Origin: Pinus tabuliformis | Taxonomy: Eukaryota > Streptophyta > Pinopsida > Pinales > Pinaceae | Assembly (NCBI GenBank): GCA_031772625.1 | Contig: CM062811.1 | Span: 647,912,606-647,976,605, forward strand | Reading direction: 5' to 3' | Length of the DNA: 64,000 nt | Translations under genes and position numbers: made by a program | In this document: positions 23,841 to 34,822 of the stretch, piece by piece | Numbering within the stretch: the first letter of the stretch is position 1 | How the letters are laid out: each line of letters begins with the position of its first letter | Notes under the pieces: generated by a model | Database searches by the model: none | Told to the model about the DNA's origin: nothing | Seen by the model: the letters and a program-made list of their open reading frames with translations, nothing else

Positions 23841-26214
23841 GATAGACTTACCAATGATCTTAAGACTCATAATACCTTATATGTGTGTGTGTGTGATTAA
23901 ATATTTTTGAAAGGAAAATAAGCAATTAGAGATAGAAAGTAAAATTAAATTACTTCTAATATGAAAGAATGGTAAATGCTAGACATAGCAGATTTTCATT
24001 TATGAAAGAGGTTTTATGAATTGATTATGAAGAAGGTTAGATTGCATAATTTTGAAAATATCTTCATAAGTTATCAATCAAGAATAGAGGTAATAAAATA
24101 TTGAAAGTTGTGCACAATATGCACCTCACCCAACGAATACCACCGTTTACTTTTAAAAGTTTAGAAGTAATAATCAAATGATTACATGAAAAACAATGTA
24201 CTGGAAATAGCTTTAAGGGTTCCATTAATGGTGGCATCTCTCGACTTATGCTCACTATTGGGCCTGTGGGGCATCTCATGTCTAGCGTTTTTACTGTGGG
24301 TACTAAGCAATAATGCTCCATATTCCACTTGTTTTAGAGTTATTTTAGGTAGGATTTGTATATGTTTACTGTAGGGTGCAAAAATATATAGCGGGTTTAT
24401 GATATATGGTTATTACAAAGTACAAATTTTATAATTTATATTTCTTTTTAGAATTAATTAACTTTTACTGTTTATATTCAATTTATTTATCTCATGACAT
24501 TGTAGTGTATCACATTATGATATTTTAATGTGAATGAAGGGTAAGATAATATGACACATGTATGACTATATGTAATAGCAAAAGAAAATTTAAAATATAA
24601 TTCTTGAGATCTTATTTAGTAAATTTAGATATATTTTCATTTTTAAGGTTTTTACAAAAGTATATATACAATGCATGTTAAATTGTTCTTGGAACATTGA
24701 TTTTGCAACATCTTCAACAATAGCTACAATATATTCAAAGATTGGTGTAAAGTGGAATAGATGGAGAAGTTAAAATAACATTTTTAGACACTCATTATTA
24801 AAATTAAATAAAGTTTGGCCAAATCACATATCTTTATAGCATTGTACACTAAATTATCCATTAATTATATGTGTGATGTTTGTTAAAACCTAGATTAATT
24901 ACCAAGTGTCAAGTTTGAATATATATGAGGCTATAAGAATCATGTCACATTCTACCTTAGAAAAAAATGTTTCTAAATTTTTATCATTAGTTAAACATGT
25001 TTTAAATGTCAAGTAAGTTGCTTCATCATTCTATATGTTTCTTTCTTTGTGTCCTTCACTGAATGTTTCTTGTAGTCATGTGTTTACACAATGAATCTAG
25101 TCATTGATTTGAATTTGTATTGTGTATAAATGACTAGTGTGAAATTAATTTTATTTATAGATATCACTAGGTTATTATTTATTTTTTCAAAGATTTCAAA
25201 ACCCCGATGATTAAGAAAAAGTGGGGCAATCTAATTTGCACATAAACAATAAAGGAATTTCTCCTTGTTAAACCAAAATCTAAATTTCATCCATTAATAT
25301 ATAATTCATTGGCTTCCATAAAATATATGCTACTATGAAATATCACATTTCAATGATATTTAAATAGAAAATGAAAAACAAATAAATTTTTAATACAAAG
25401 TTAAATCTAAATTCCAAATCAATTTTCAACATGTTTAATTCAAAATATTTAACACAGAAAAAAAAAAAAAACTAAAAATTCCTTTCAAAATTGTAGTTTT
25501 TCTTTTAATTTTTTTAATAATTCTTTTTAAATAATATAATCAATAATTATATTTTCAAACCAACATAACGATTAAACACTTAAAATCACTTTAAATTCTA
25601 AATACAAATACTATACAATAAGACATTACAATTATAAAAACTTTCTTGTAAAAATTAATATAAAACCAACTTCATATTTAAAAATTTAGCTAATATATAT
25701 ATTACTAATTATTTAACATTTAAAAAAATAAATTAAATATATTTAATTTTATAAATTAATTAAATTATAAGTGTATTAATGGTATGTTGTTTGTTTTTTA
25801 AATAAAATAAAAAATTTTCTTTATTTTAATTAAAATAAAATATTAAATAACGACTTTAAACTTTTAATTTATAAAACTTATATATATCTCAATAATTTTT
25901 CTGTGAAAAAATCACTTTTGCCCTAGATTTTAAAAACCAATCCGCACCATTTTTAATGCTATTTATAATAGGAACTTATTTTGTGTCAACGTTTGTGTGC
26001 AATGCCTCTATGCTTGCCTCGATTGGCCATGAGGTATTCAAATGTCTAAGGAGAAATGGTTATATAAATATGTGTAAAATAATGAATTTTTTCGCGCTGT
26101 CACTTATCTCACGATTATTTTATCGTTTGAGACCAATTGAGGTTACCAATTTAGACCAAGTTACTTGCCATGGCGCTTTATTTTATTCATGACGTCATGA
26201 GATGAGAACTATTC
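23841..26214. other. AT-rich intergenic sequence, no gene seen
   Basis: This stretch is strongly AT-rich, especially 25140-25930, with homopolymer runs and a short GT run near 23881-23895. No open frame has recognisable content. The change to coding composition near 26200 marks the start of the LINE. Confidence 0.6.
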
Positions 26215-27299
26215 TTACACCTCTTCTGGGGACAATTAATGACACACAATTCATATAATAACGGTTGAGAACAAGGCGTTAGCAGAAAGCAATAAAATTC
26301 TAAAAAAACAAGTGGCATTGCTAAAGGGAGCTCTCGTGATAGGGAAGACAGAAGGGCAATGCATGAAGGCAGATGTGCAAAACATAAAGAAATATGTAGT
26401 GGAAGGTACAGAGGTGGTGAATGTGAAATCATCCCAGGGTAAAGGGAAAATGATTGCCCAAATAAACAACCATGAAGAGAACACAAGAGAGGAAACAAAA
26501 GGAGATTCCACCAAAGTTTCCAAAACTTGGGCTCAAGTTATTAGCAATTCTACTAATAAGGAAGGAGAAACAAATATTCAGGTTGACAACATGCAAGATA
26601 GTGAAGGCAAGGAAAGACAAAATAGGGCAGTGAACATAATTATTAAAGGGGTGAAAGACTATGGGAAAAATGAATGTACTCTTGACCTTGCAAGAGACTT
26701 CTTGAAAGACAATTTTCTATGGCAAGGACAAATATGCCAAGCATGGAGGGTGGGTAAGTTTAACGGGGAGAGAGCCAGGCCCATAAAAGTCATTATGCCT
26801 AGCTTGCGTGATAAATATATTATTCTAAGCAAGAAACATCTCTTGAGGGGTTCTCGTTTTTTCCTAGAAGAAGATTTAACTGTAAAACAACAAGAGGAAA
26901 GAAGGGAGGAAATTTTAAAGGTTAGGGCAGCAAGAGATGAAGGAAAGAGAGCATGGATTTATAAAGGCAAAGCTGTGATAGCACAATTTGGACCTCCTTC
27001 CAGAACAGAGTAGCAAGATGGTAATAAAGAAGAGGCAACAAACTCTTCAACAGGAAATCAAAAAGCAAGGTTGGTATGGGAAAACAGGGACAAAGACTCA
27101 AATGTGAGTCTTGCATGTCAAAATAAATAGCAATCAAGTCATACCCAGGTTTCCTTAAGATTAGTTTGTTGGAACTGCAGAGGTTACCCATGGAGACGAG
27201 GACCTGGGTTAGGGCCTATTGCGGAAAATAGAGACATAATTTGCCTCATAGAAACACATGAGCATGAAGAGTGCAAGACACCTTTGTTTGAAGGATACT
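26215..27299 (+). mobile_element. LINE, first segment: ORF1 and start of ORF2
   Basis: This is the 5' part of a non-LTR retrotransposon split by two later insertions. It holds the ORF1 region and the first 50 or so codons of ORF2. The endonuclease start lies from about 27160, with WNCRG near 27168 and CLIETHEHE near 27240. It ends at ATACT (27295-27299), the target duplication of the inserted Tat element. The reading frame resumes at 38119. No promoter or 5' end is evident. ORF1 seems to begin mid-protein, so the copy is probably 5'-truncated, as is usual for LINEs. Confidence 0.8.
26260..27013 (+). pseudogene. LINE ORF1 protein (RNA-binding chaperone type), N-terminally truncated
   Basis: The open frame can be read from about 26260. 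It starts with a coiled-coil-like heptad pattern (ENKALAESNKILKKQVALL). A polar linker rich in Lys, Glu and Asn follows. The folded region then reads NRAVNIIIKGVKDYG, WRVGKFNGERARPIKVIMPS, LLRGSRFFLEEDLT and KVRAARDEGKRAWIYKGK. This order of coiled coil, RRM-like core and basic C-terminal domain is that of L1-type ORF1p, which coats element RNA. The first Met in frame is at 26312. No earlier start is present, so the N-terminus is likely lost. It ends with a stop at 27011-27013. Confidence 0.65.
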
Positions 27300-28351
27300 T
27301 GTTACACTAAAAAATGTCACCATGGCTATTTACAGTTAGTATGGCTCTATCAACAGTCATGCTATCCTCTTAGGCAAGTCTTATGCCTCTGCTCTCCATG
27401 TCAAACTCCAAAAAGAGAGAAAGTCTTTATAAATGTATTTATCTCTGGGTACGCAGGTTCTCTCAACCTTACCTGCGGGTACGCACCCAATGTTCACAAA
27501 AGCTGCGTCCTTGGACGCTCTATATGTAAAGGGGCAGGTGCGTCCCCCTGTAAAGGTCAAAATGCGCAAGTTTCATCTTTAAAAAGTTACTTGTGGTCAT
27601 TTCTAGAGCATTCTAGAAGGTTGTTCGACGTGTATTGAGCGCCTCCAGATGGTTCATGTACCCCTACCAAAGAGGAACTTATCCCATCAATAAGGGAGCT
27701 ATCCCATCCAAAGAGGGGATTATCCCATTGATGGTGGACCTGAATAACTTCCTCTTGAGCACTATAAATACAGGCATTGGGCCAGAAGGAGGGGAGGTTG
27801 GAAGCTAAACATTTCTAAGGGTAGATGCTGCTGGAATTAGGACTCCCATTTAGAAGCTTGTGAGGAGAGATTGCCATCTTTGCTTGTTCTATTTGGAAGT
27901 GGGTGAGCTTTGTCAAAGTAAAGGAGAACTCTTGATGGACCCTGGGAGGGACTTGCACAACACCAAGGCTCAGGTTGTATTTGTTCCTTCTGTTACCTAT
28001 TAATGCAAATGAGTCCATTCTTCTCAATAACTTGTTATTTATGAGTTGTTTCATGTACTCCTTGGTCTATGTGTTAAATATGTTTTATTTTATGAGATTA
28101 TCAAGTGCTATTTAATCGTTTGATTGTTAGTGGATGCAGGTTTCAAAGTGAAGGAGGAGCTCATCCGGATCAGCGAGGCTGGACTGCTACAACAGCGTGG
28201 GGCTACAGGTAGGATCTAAACACTTGATTTCCCGTATAGTAAATGCATGTTTAGAGAAGGATTGCTCTTGTTTGTCTTGTTTGTCACTAGAGAGTCTTAG
28301 GCTCCTAGGGAGGTTGGTTGTGTCTGCACTATCGACTCTTTCCGCCTGACA
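27300..28351 (+). repeat. 5' LTR of the nested Tat-like element
   Basis: It starts TGTTACACT and ends CCTGACA. A TATA box CTATAAATA lies at 27762-27770, so transcription should start near 27795. A short palindrome GCGTCC-TT-GGACGC and several GTGCGTCCC-like motifs lie at about 27480-27550. The right-hand copy is nearly identical. Confidence 0.93.
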
Positions 28352-28442
28352 AATTAGCGACTCCACAAATTGACAACTCAGGGCTAGGTTTTTCTACACC
28401 TCGTACTCCTTTTCCACCTGGAGGTATTATACTCCTGTAAAT

Positions 28443-30845
28443 ATGTCTGGTCAGTCGTCCGTGTTTACTCAAACTCCTGAATCTTTCTTACACGGCGGTC
28501 CTTCTGTTCCCACCGGGTATCAATCACTTTCTGGTACCTTTGCGGGGGCATCTCCTCAACCCGTTGATCATGGGTTATTAGCTGGAAACAATGGTAATAT
28601 ACCATTGGGTGTAGGAGACATTTACATGATGTCAGGTTCAGTTCCCGTTTCCCAACCTCAAGGTGGCCAATTACTACCTGGGGGGCAACCTCAAGGTACA
28701 CAAATCGTCTCTGGGGGGCAACCTCAAGGTCAGTATGTACCTATGGTGCAATACATGCCTCAAGGTCAACCCCAGCCTCAATATGTACCCCAGGGTCAAC
28801 CTCAGTATCAATATCAACCTCAAGGATGGCAACCTCAAGGATGGCAACCTCAAGGGTATCAACCCCAAGGGTATCAACCTCAAGGGTATCAACCTCAAGG
28901 TCAAGGTCAACCTCAGTATCCGTATTTACCTCAAGGTTATCAACCTCAAGGTCAATACTCGAGTCAAGGTTATCAACCACCTCAAGGTCAGTCATATGTT
29001 CCAGGTATGGGAACTGCACCTTTCAATTATCAATCCTATCCTCAATCCGGTTATGGATCTCAGTATCCTCAACCTGTTACGGGTCAATACCCCGGAATGT
29101 TAGTGTGGGATCCATCACAGGGTCAACAGGTGTTGCAGCCAAGTTTACAGTTGATACCTCAAGCTGGACAACCCGTAGTTTCTGGTCCACCCCAGCAACC
29201 GCAACCTGTCCAGTCAAATGTTCAAACTTCTATAACTTCGGTAGTTACTCAGCCGCCAATTGCACCTAGTACTCCATCACAAACGGTTGTTGCAACTACC
29301 GCCACATCTACCATACTTACTTCTGGAGTATCGACAGCTCCAGTTTCTACTGTCTCTGCAACCACTCCTCAGACATCTTTACCGTTGTCTGGATCTACGA
29401 TTCAAACCACGGTCCAGATGCCTACAGGTCAGCCTGGTATAAGTACGGTTGTCACTACTCAACCTCAATTTGTTCAACAACCGTACCAGGGACAGTACCA
29501 ACATGGGCAAGCTGTCCAACAGCCGGTTTACCAATATCAACCGTATCCTGGGTACACTTATCAACAACCTCAACAACCCCAGTACGGTCCGGTTAATCCT
29601 GGTTTTCCAGGAGGATATAATATCCCTAATGCGACTCCTGTTCCTAGTTATCCTGGATATCCTCCTCCTGGGACTGGTCTTGTGACCCAGAGTTTTAGAG
29701 ATCCTAACCGGCAGTTACCGTTTATCGCAACTTTGGATTTACCAGACTTGACGCGCCTAACGAATGATCCAATTCAATATCTTCAGTTCTGGCCGCCAAT
29801 GCCAAATAAGTTGCCCAGTGATATACCCAAGTTCGAAGGTAAATCTGGAGAGGATCCGTCCAATCATGTGATGACTTACCACCTCTGGTGTGCTTCAAAT
29901 TCTATCTCGGATGATTCGATCCGCTTACGTCTTTTCCAGCGTACACTCATTGGTCTCGCGGCCAAGTGGTACATTGAGTTACCACGGGCCTCTTTTTACA
30001 ATTTCAGCTAGTTAGCTACCTCGTTCTTAACTCACTTTCAGTTGCCGGTCAGATACGATAACGGCACGGAGTTATTAACTTCACTAAAACAACTAACGTC
30101 CACGTATATTTCTGATCACATTCATGAGTGGAGACGTCGAAGAAGGTTAGTGAAAGTTTTTATCCCGGACAAAATCTTAGCTGAATGGTTTGTTAAATCA
30201 TTATTACCGAAGATTACTGAAGATGTAGCTAAGGCCGGAGTAGTTACTGAGGAGCAAGTCATTGCTCAGGCGCAATACCTTGACTTAGTTTATACTCAGT
30301 CAGGTACGTTACACGAGAAGATTCCAGATCTTCCAAAATCGAATCAAATCGCTGCTGCTCCTTCGGGATCTCATGCCGCTGATGGTATGATTGGCATCAT
30401 GAACACAAAGAGTAAGAAGAAGTCTTCCAAGGCTTCAACTACTCCTATAATCACTTTGCCCGATTCCCCGACAGGAGAGTCTTCTCCCGAACTTTCCACC
30501 GATATTCATGTTGTAGAGTCATCTACGGCCAAATCAAAAAACGGTGGAAAGAAGAAAGGAAAGAAGAAGGCTAAAGCAGACAAGGCTCCGAAGGAGAAAA
30601 CGGAAAAGTCGGAAACCAATGACGAAAAGCGCAAACCTCGATATCCTTGTCTTATTTGTGAAGAGGATCATTTTACAAGAGATTTCCCTCATCGGGCCGA
30701 GGTTGTGAAAATAGTCCAAGGTTCTCCCACTCTTGCTGTGTTAAAAAATCCATTTCCAGAGCAAGAGAATAAGATGATAGGTTCTTCCTCGAATGCCAGT
30801 GAAGAACCCATTTTGATGATGTCTCATGTGAGGATTGCGACTTGA
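28443..30845 (+). pseudogene. gag region of the nested Tat-like element
   Basis: The N-terminal part is dominated by Gln/Pro-rich low complexity. About a dozen QPQG units follow each other between 28740 and 29000, often as YQPQG or WQPQG. Further Gln/Pro/Thr/Ser-rich sequence runs to about 29690. The conserved gag block follows (about 29780-30200), containing FWPPMPNKLPSDIPKFEGK and AAKWYIELPRASF. A Lys-rich tail (about 30530-30620) precedes a CLICEEDHFTRDFPHR segment near 30645-30690, the position of a zinc knuckle. By family, this forms the virus-like particle and binds element RNA. The region is broken. Confidence 0.8.
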
Positions 30846-30990
30846 TCGCAAGATTATGGTAGTAAGAATCCTGTTGATGGTAAAGAAGCAGAATCTTCTC
30901 ATTCTAATCCATCAACCTCAGCTCCTGGTTCCGATCCACTACAGATCGAAAAACCTAACCCGGACTTAGTAATCAAACCGCCTGCCAAGG

Positions 30991-32841
30991 GTGTACATTC
31001 CAAACTACGCTGAGGTCACTAAAGGTTTTACACGGTTGTTGAAACAGAACGCTCAATTCTTTTGGGATGAGATTGTCCAACAATCTTTTGATGCACTTAA
31101 ACACGCGTTGACCCATGCACCGTTGTTGCATCCTCCCAACTACAACCAGGACTACTTCTTATACCTCGCAGCTTCGCATTCCACCATTGGAATGGTGTTA
31201 GTTCAAGAAGATGAATTCGGAGCGGAACATGTGATATATTATCTTAGTAGGACATTAAACCCCACTGAGCTAAAATATTCACATGTGGAGAAATTGGCCC
31301 TGGCAGCCGTTCAAGCTGTCCAGCGTTTTCGTCACTACATTCTTCTCCGTAAAACTACAGTTATTTCGGATTGCAACCCTATGATTTATATTTTGACAAA
31401 ACAACTGCTAGGGGGCAAGTACTCTAAATGGATCGTTATCCTGCAAGAGTTCGACTTGGAGTTTGAGAAGTCCAAGTCTAAGAAATCCTTAGTTTTTGCG
31501 GAATTGATGTGTGATTTCCCGCATGCTGACACAGAAACTGTGGCAGAGGAGTCCATTGCGGACGAATCTTTGTTTCTTATCAGTACTTTAGATCCGTGGT
31601 ACGGGGATATAATCATCTATCTCCAAACCCAAACCTTTCGGCCTGAAGCTTCAAAGTCGGAACGTCGAAAAATTCGATTTCAAATCCAGCAATACAAGAT
31701 TATTGGAGATACACTTTATCGCCGGGGGGCAGACTTAGTTTTTCGACGTTGTTTAACTCACGAAGAGGCTGAGAGGGTTTTGAATGACTGTCACTCTGGA
31801 GCATGTGGCGGTCATATGTCTGGGTATGCCACAGCTCAGAAGGTGTTGCGCGCTGGCTATTTCTGGCCGTCAATGTTTAAAGATTGTATCATTGCAGTCC
31901 GGAAGTGCCACAACTGTCAAGTGTTTGATCGCAAGATGCGCGCACCACCTGCTCCTCTCCACCCAATAATTGTCGTTGGTCCATTCGCCAAATGGGGTAT
32001 CGATTTTATTACTTGTAACCCTCACTCGGCCGGGGGGCATGCGTATATCATCCTCGCGGTTGATTATTTTACTAAATGGGCCGAGGCGATGCCTACATTT
32101 GACGCAAGCGGCAAAACAGCTGCAGTTTTCGTATTCAATCATATTATAACTAGGTTTGGTGTCCCACAAGCAATCATCACTGACCATGGGAGCCATTTTC
32201 GAAACATCATGATGACTGAGCTTACAAGCCAGCTTGGTTTGCGCCACGATAGCTCTACTCCTTATTATCCGCAAGCCAACGGTTTGGTTGAGTCTATCAA
32301 CAAAGTTCTAGTTATCATGATCCGACGAACCATTGGTATTCATCGGTCGAATTGGCACAACATGTTATTTTCAGCGCTATGGGCATACCGAACCTCAGTG
32401 AAAACTTCAACAGGGTTCACTCCTTTCCAGCTAGTTTATGGCTTGGAAGCTGTGTTACCCATTGAATGCGAAATCCCATCACTTCAAATGGCTGTCGAAT
32501 TACTTCCAGCTACTTCCGAAGAGGAGAAGCGTTTATTATACTTAGCTAAATTAGATGAGACTCGAAGTGACGCTGCATTGGCAATCGAGACTCACGCGAA
32601 GCGAATGAAAGCTCAGTATGATAGAAATGTGACCCCTCGAAGTTTTTCGGAGGGAGACCTACTGCTATTATATGATCAAGCTAACGATAAGCTAGGTGCT
32701 GGAAAATTCGTTCCTATGTGGCATGGACCCTACATTGTAAAGCGAAAGCTAGCAAAAGGGGCCTATGAGCTGGTAGATTTTGATGGGGACTCTTTGGGTA
32801 AACCCAGAAATGGACTTTACCTAAAGAGGTATTATGCTTAA
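30991..32841 (+). pseudogene. pol region: RNase H and integrase of the nested Tat-like element
   Basis: The frame opens with the end of the RT connection and native RNase H (FFLYLAAS-type, EKLALAAVQAVQRFRHYI). A zinc-binding HHCC module comes next (GGHMSGYATAQKVL to CHNCQ, about 31800-31925). The integrase core has WGIDFITC, ITDHGSHF and LVESINK, giving the D, D and E positions near 32000, 32180 and 32290. The C-terminal part has VYGLEAVLPIE and a GPYIVKRKL chromodomain-like tail region. It stops at 32839-32841. By family it joins element DNA into the genome. The integrase part looks well preserved. Confidence 0.85.
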
Positions 32842-32983
32842 ATGGTGGGTATGGAGAATTTTTAGTTAGGTTAGGTTTTCTTTCTAGCTAGTATGTCTGT
32901 TAGTTTAGTTAGTGTGCTTAGCTTAGAGAGTGTGTTTTTCGTCGTTATTCTGGCTTATCTTGGTTTTACTCTTGATATTGCAG

Positions 32984-33403
32984 ATGTCGACGCCTCTCCA
33001 AACATACATTGGATTTGCTGATGGTGCTTGTCGTAGTACACGGAATATCTCTTCCGCAGCTTGGGTTATCTATTCGCCCTCTGACAAGTTAGTTTCTATG
33101 CATGGGGTAAGCCTCGGTCAAACGACGAACAACATTGCAGAATACAGTGTAGTGGTTGAATTATTATCCGAATCTATTTCATTTGGAATTCGACGTTTGA
33201 TAGTGAGGTTAGATTCTGAACTTGTTGTATTACAGCTTAATAGAGTATATGCCATTAGAAATCCTGTGTTATTAAAGTTGTTTTTGAGAGTGCGTCTTTT
33301 GGAACGTGAATTTGATTACATTGAATATCAGCATATTCCGAGGTCTTTAAATACATTAGCAGATGCAATTGCTTCTCGAATGTTGGACAGACATTTACAA
33401 TAA
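32984..33403 (+). CDS. Separate additional RNase H (archaeal-type) ORF of the Tat-like element
   Basis: The ORF starting at ATG 32984 gives about 139 residues. It has FADGACRSTRN (first Asp), NNIAEYSVVVELL (Glu), VRLDSELVVLQL (Asp) and LNTLADAIASRM (last Asp). All four RNase H catalytic positions are therefore present. This is the extra RNase H captured by the Tat clade, here downstream of integrase. The ATG is directly preceded by a pyrimidine-rich stretch ending TATTGCAG, a good 3' splice site. The ORF may therefore be translated from a spliced RNA rather than by read-through; that is an inference. The frame also opens further upstream at 32930, but the later ATG fits the family start better. 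Confidence 0.8.
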   Translation: MSTPLQTYIGFADGACRSTRNISSAAWVIYSPSDKLVSMHGVSLGQTTNNIAEYSVVVELLSESISFGIRRLIVRLDSELVVLQLNRVYAIRNPVLLKLFLRVRLLEREFDYIEYQHIPRSLNTLADAIASRMLDRHLQ

Positions 33404-33604
33404 TCATGCAAGTAAATTTAAAAACATTTCATCACATATGTTAAACAAGATAAGCCGGTAATATTGATATATATATAGATAGGAGTGTGTCAAAAAAATA
33501 TACATCGTCTTCGATCATAGGTTGAAAAACACCTTATGATCGGCAAAAATAATAAGTACAAAAAGCCAAAAATGTCATATGTGTCTACAAAAGTGACTAG
33601 CCAA

Positions 33605-34822
33605 TCACTGGTGGTGCTCTCTATACGAGACCACTGCCCGCGCTACCCTACACAAGAACCTCCTAAAAGGTCCTGGGACTGCGACCACATAGCGCTGAAG
33701 TCGAATAGGAATATCATCTATGGCGGTCTCTGGTATATCCGCTGTCAGACGCTCTAGATCATGTTCCAGCTCGACCAAGGTCTCTGCAGCCGCATCCTGT
33801 GGGGCTGGTACTGGTACAGCTGGTACTCTCCTCTCAAAAGGTTGGAGGTTGGCTGGGCGCTGTGGACCAACATCTACATTTTGAAAATTTTTACTGTCAG
33901 TTTTGAGACGATATATATAAAAAACAAAAAAATATATAATTTGAAAACTTGTGAAAAATAAAGTACCTCTGTCGTCCCATTGTTCTCCCTGTGGAAGAAC
34001 CATGTCCGGATCACCTCGAAAATCTACTCCGGCATACGGAAAGTCCTGGATCGCAAAAACCTGGTCCTCTAACCAGTGAAAATAACCATCAGGGAATCGA
34101 ACAACTGCCGCGCCCTCGTCAGGATGCCGGGCCATCACCGTAACCCATCGTATCAGCTTTGGCTCCCGAGGACCCAAGATATCAACAGTGAGTTGCTGAG
34201 GGATCAGCATCGGAACTCTCTCTAAGGCAAAGCTCACAACTAGAGGCCCATATCCAAAGGTCTTCAGTTGTCCGTTCTTTGCCCTAGTCAGTTGGCCCTT
34301 CATATTGGCCGACACAGCATCGCACCAGTTGAAGATGGTGCCTCGGAAACAGTCAATTGCCATCCGCATTTGGGACCCGATGGCAATATGTAAAGCGGCT
34401 GCACCGCAAATTCTGGTAACCGTGAAAGCTATAACCTTGAGTTCACGCCGAGAGATGTGTTTGATTTCTACGCCTTTCGCATGTTGTTGATTGGGTATGC
34501 ACCAGTCTGCCCGGAGACTAGCAAGGGATTGGCCACCCGGCCTAGTCCCGGCTAGATTGAGTTGCTCACCTCTATTTGGCAAGCCAGTGAGAAAGTATAT
34601 GTCAGAGGGCTCTATCTCGAGCTGATGCCCTCCGATGTAAAAGCATTGCTCATGAATGTTCCATCTCTCAATCAGCCACTCCAAGAATCTCACCTGAGCC
34701 CTCATGCCAGGTATGGCCCAGTATTTATATAGTCTACATGCTTTTAGGGCATCAATGGAAGGTTGATGATTAATTGCGGCTAAATCAACGTCCTCGTGCT
34801 CTCTTTCTCTCCAATCCAACAT
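33605..34822 (-). CDS. Antisense ORF, plant mobile domain-like, inside the Tat-like element
   Basis: From ATG at 34822 the minus strand is open for about 405 codons to a TGA at 33605-33607. Residues about 35-75 read FLEWLIERWNIHEQCFYIGG and then LEIEPSDIYFLTGLPNRG, which resembles the start of the plant mobile domain (a trait like LxLEDVxxLLGLPxxG). Later come IKHISRRELKVIAF, GSQMRMAIDCFRGTIFNWC and NMKGQLTRAKNGQLKTFGYG, then a charged C-terminal part. Positions 33966-33874 (93 nt) are AT-rich with GT and AG borders and look like an intron. It is a multiple of three and open, so the frame reads through either way. The ORF lies between the extra RNase H and the 3' LTR, where Tat elements are known to carry antisense ORFs. 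Its function is unknown. I believe similar plant hypothetical proteins exist, but the family call is tentative. Confidence 0.6.
   Translation of the reverse strand: MLDWREREHEDVDLAAINHQPSIDALKACRLYKYWAIPGMRAQVRFLEWLIERWNIHEQCFYIGGHQLEIEPSDIYFLTGLPNRGEQLNLAGTRPGGQSLASLRADWCIPNQQHAKGVEIKHISRRELKVIAFTVTRICGAAALHIAIGSQMRMAIDCFRGTIFNWCDAVSANMKGQLTRAKNGQLKTFGYGPLVVSFALERVPMLIPQQLTVDILGPREPKLIRWVTVMARHPDEGAAVVRFPDGYFHWLEDQVFAIQDFPYAGVDFRGDPDMVLPQGEQWDDRGTLFFTSFQIIYFFVFYIYRLKTDSKNFQNVDVGPQRPANLQPFERRVPAVPVPAPQDAAAETLVELEHDLERLTADIPETAIDDIPIRLQRYVVAVPGPFRRFLCRVARAVVSYREHHQ
33874..33966 (-). other. Possible intron in the antisense ORF
   Basis: The minus strand reads CAGAG|GTACTT at the 5' border and AAAATGTAG|ATG at the 3' border. 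The interior is T-rich and AT-rich, unlike the GC-richer flanks. Length is 93 nt, phase 1. An intron on this strand would not be spliced out of the element's own genomic RNA, so it could survive retrotransposition. Confidence 0.55.

Noticed and set aside
28465-29269. Several open frames on both strands overlapping the gag repeat
   Set aside because: Periodic repeats of a multiple of three keep alternative frames open. Only the frame with QPQG and the conserved gag block is supported.
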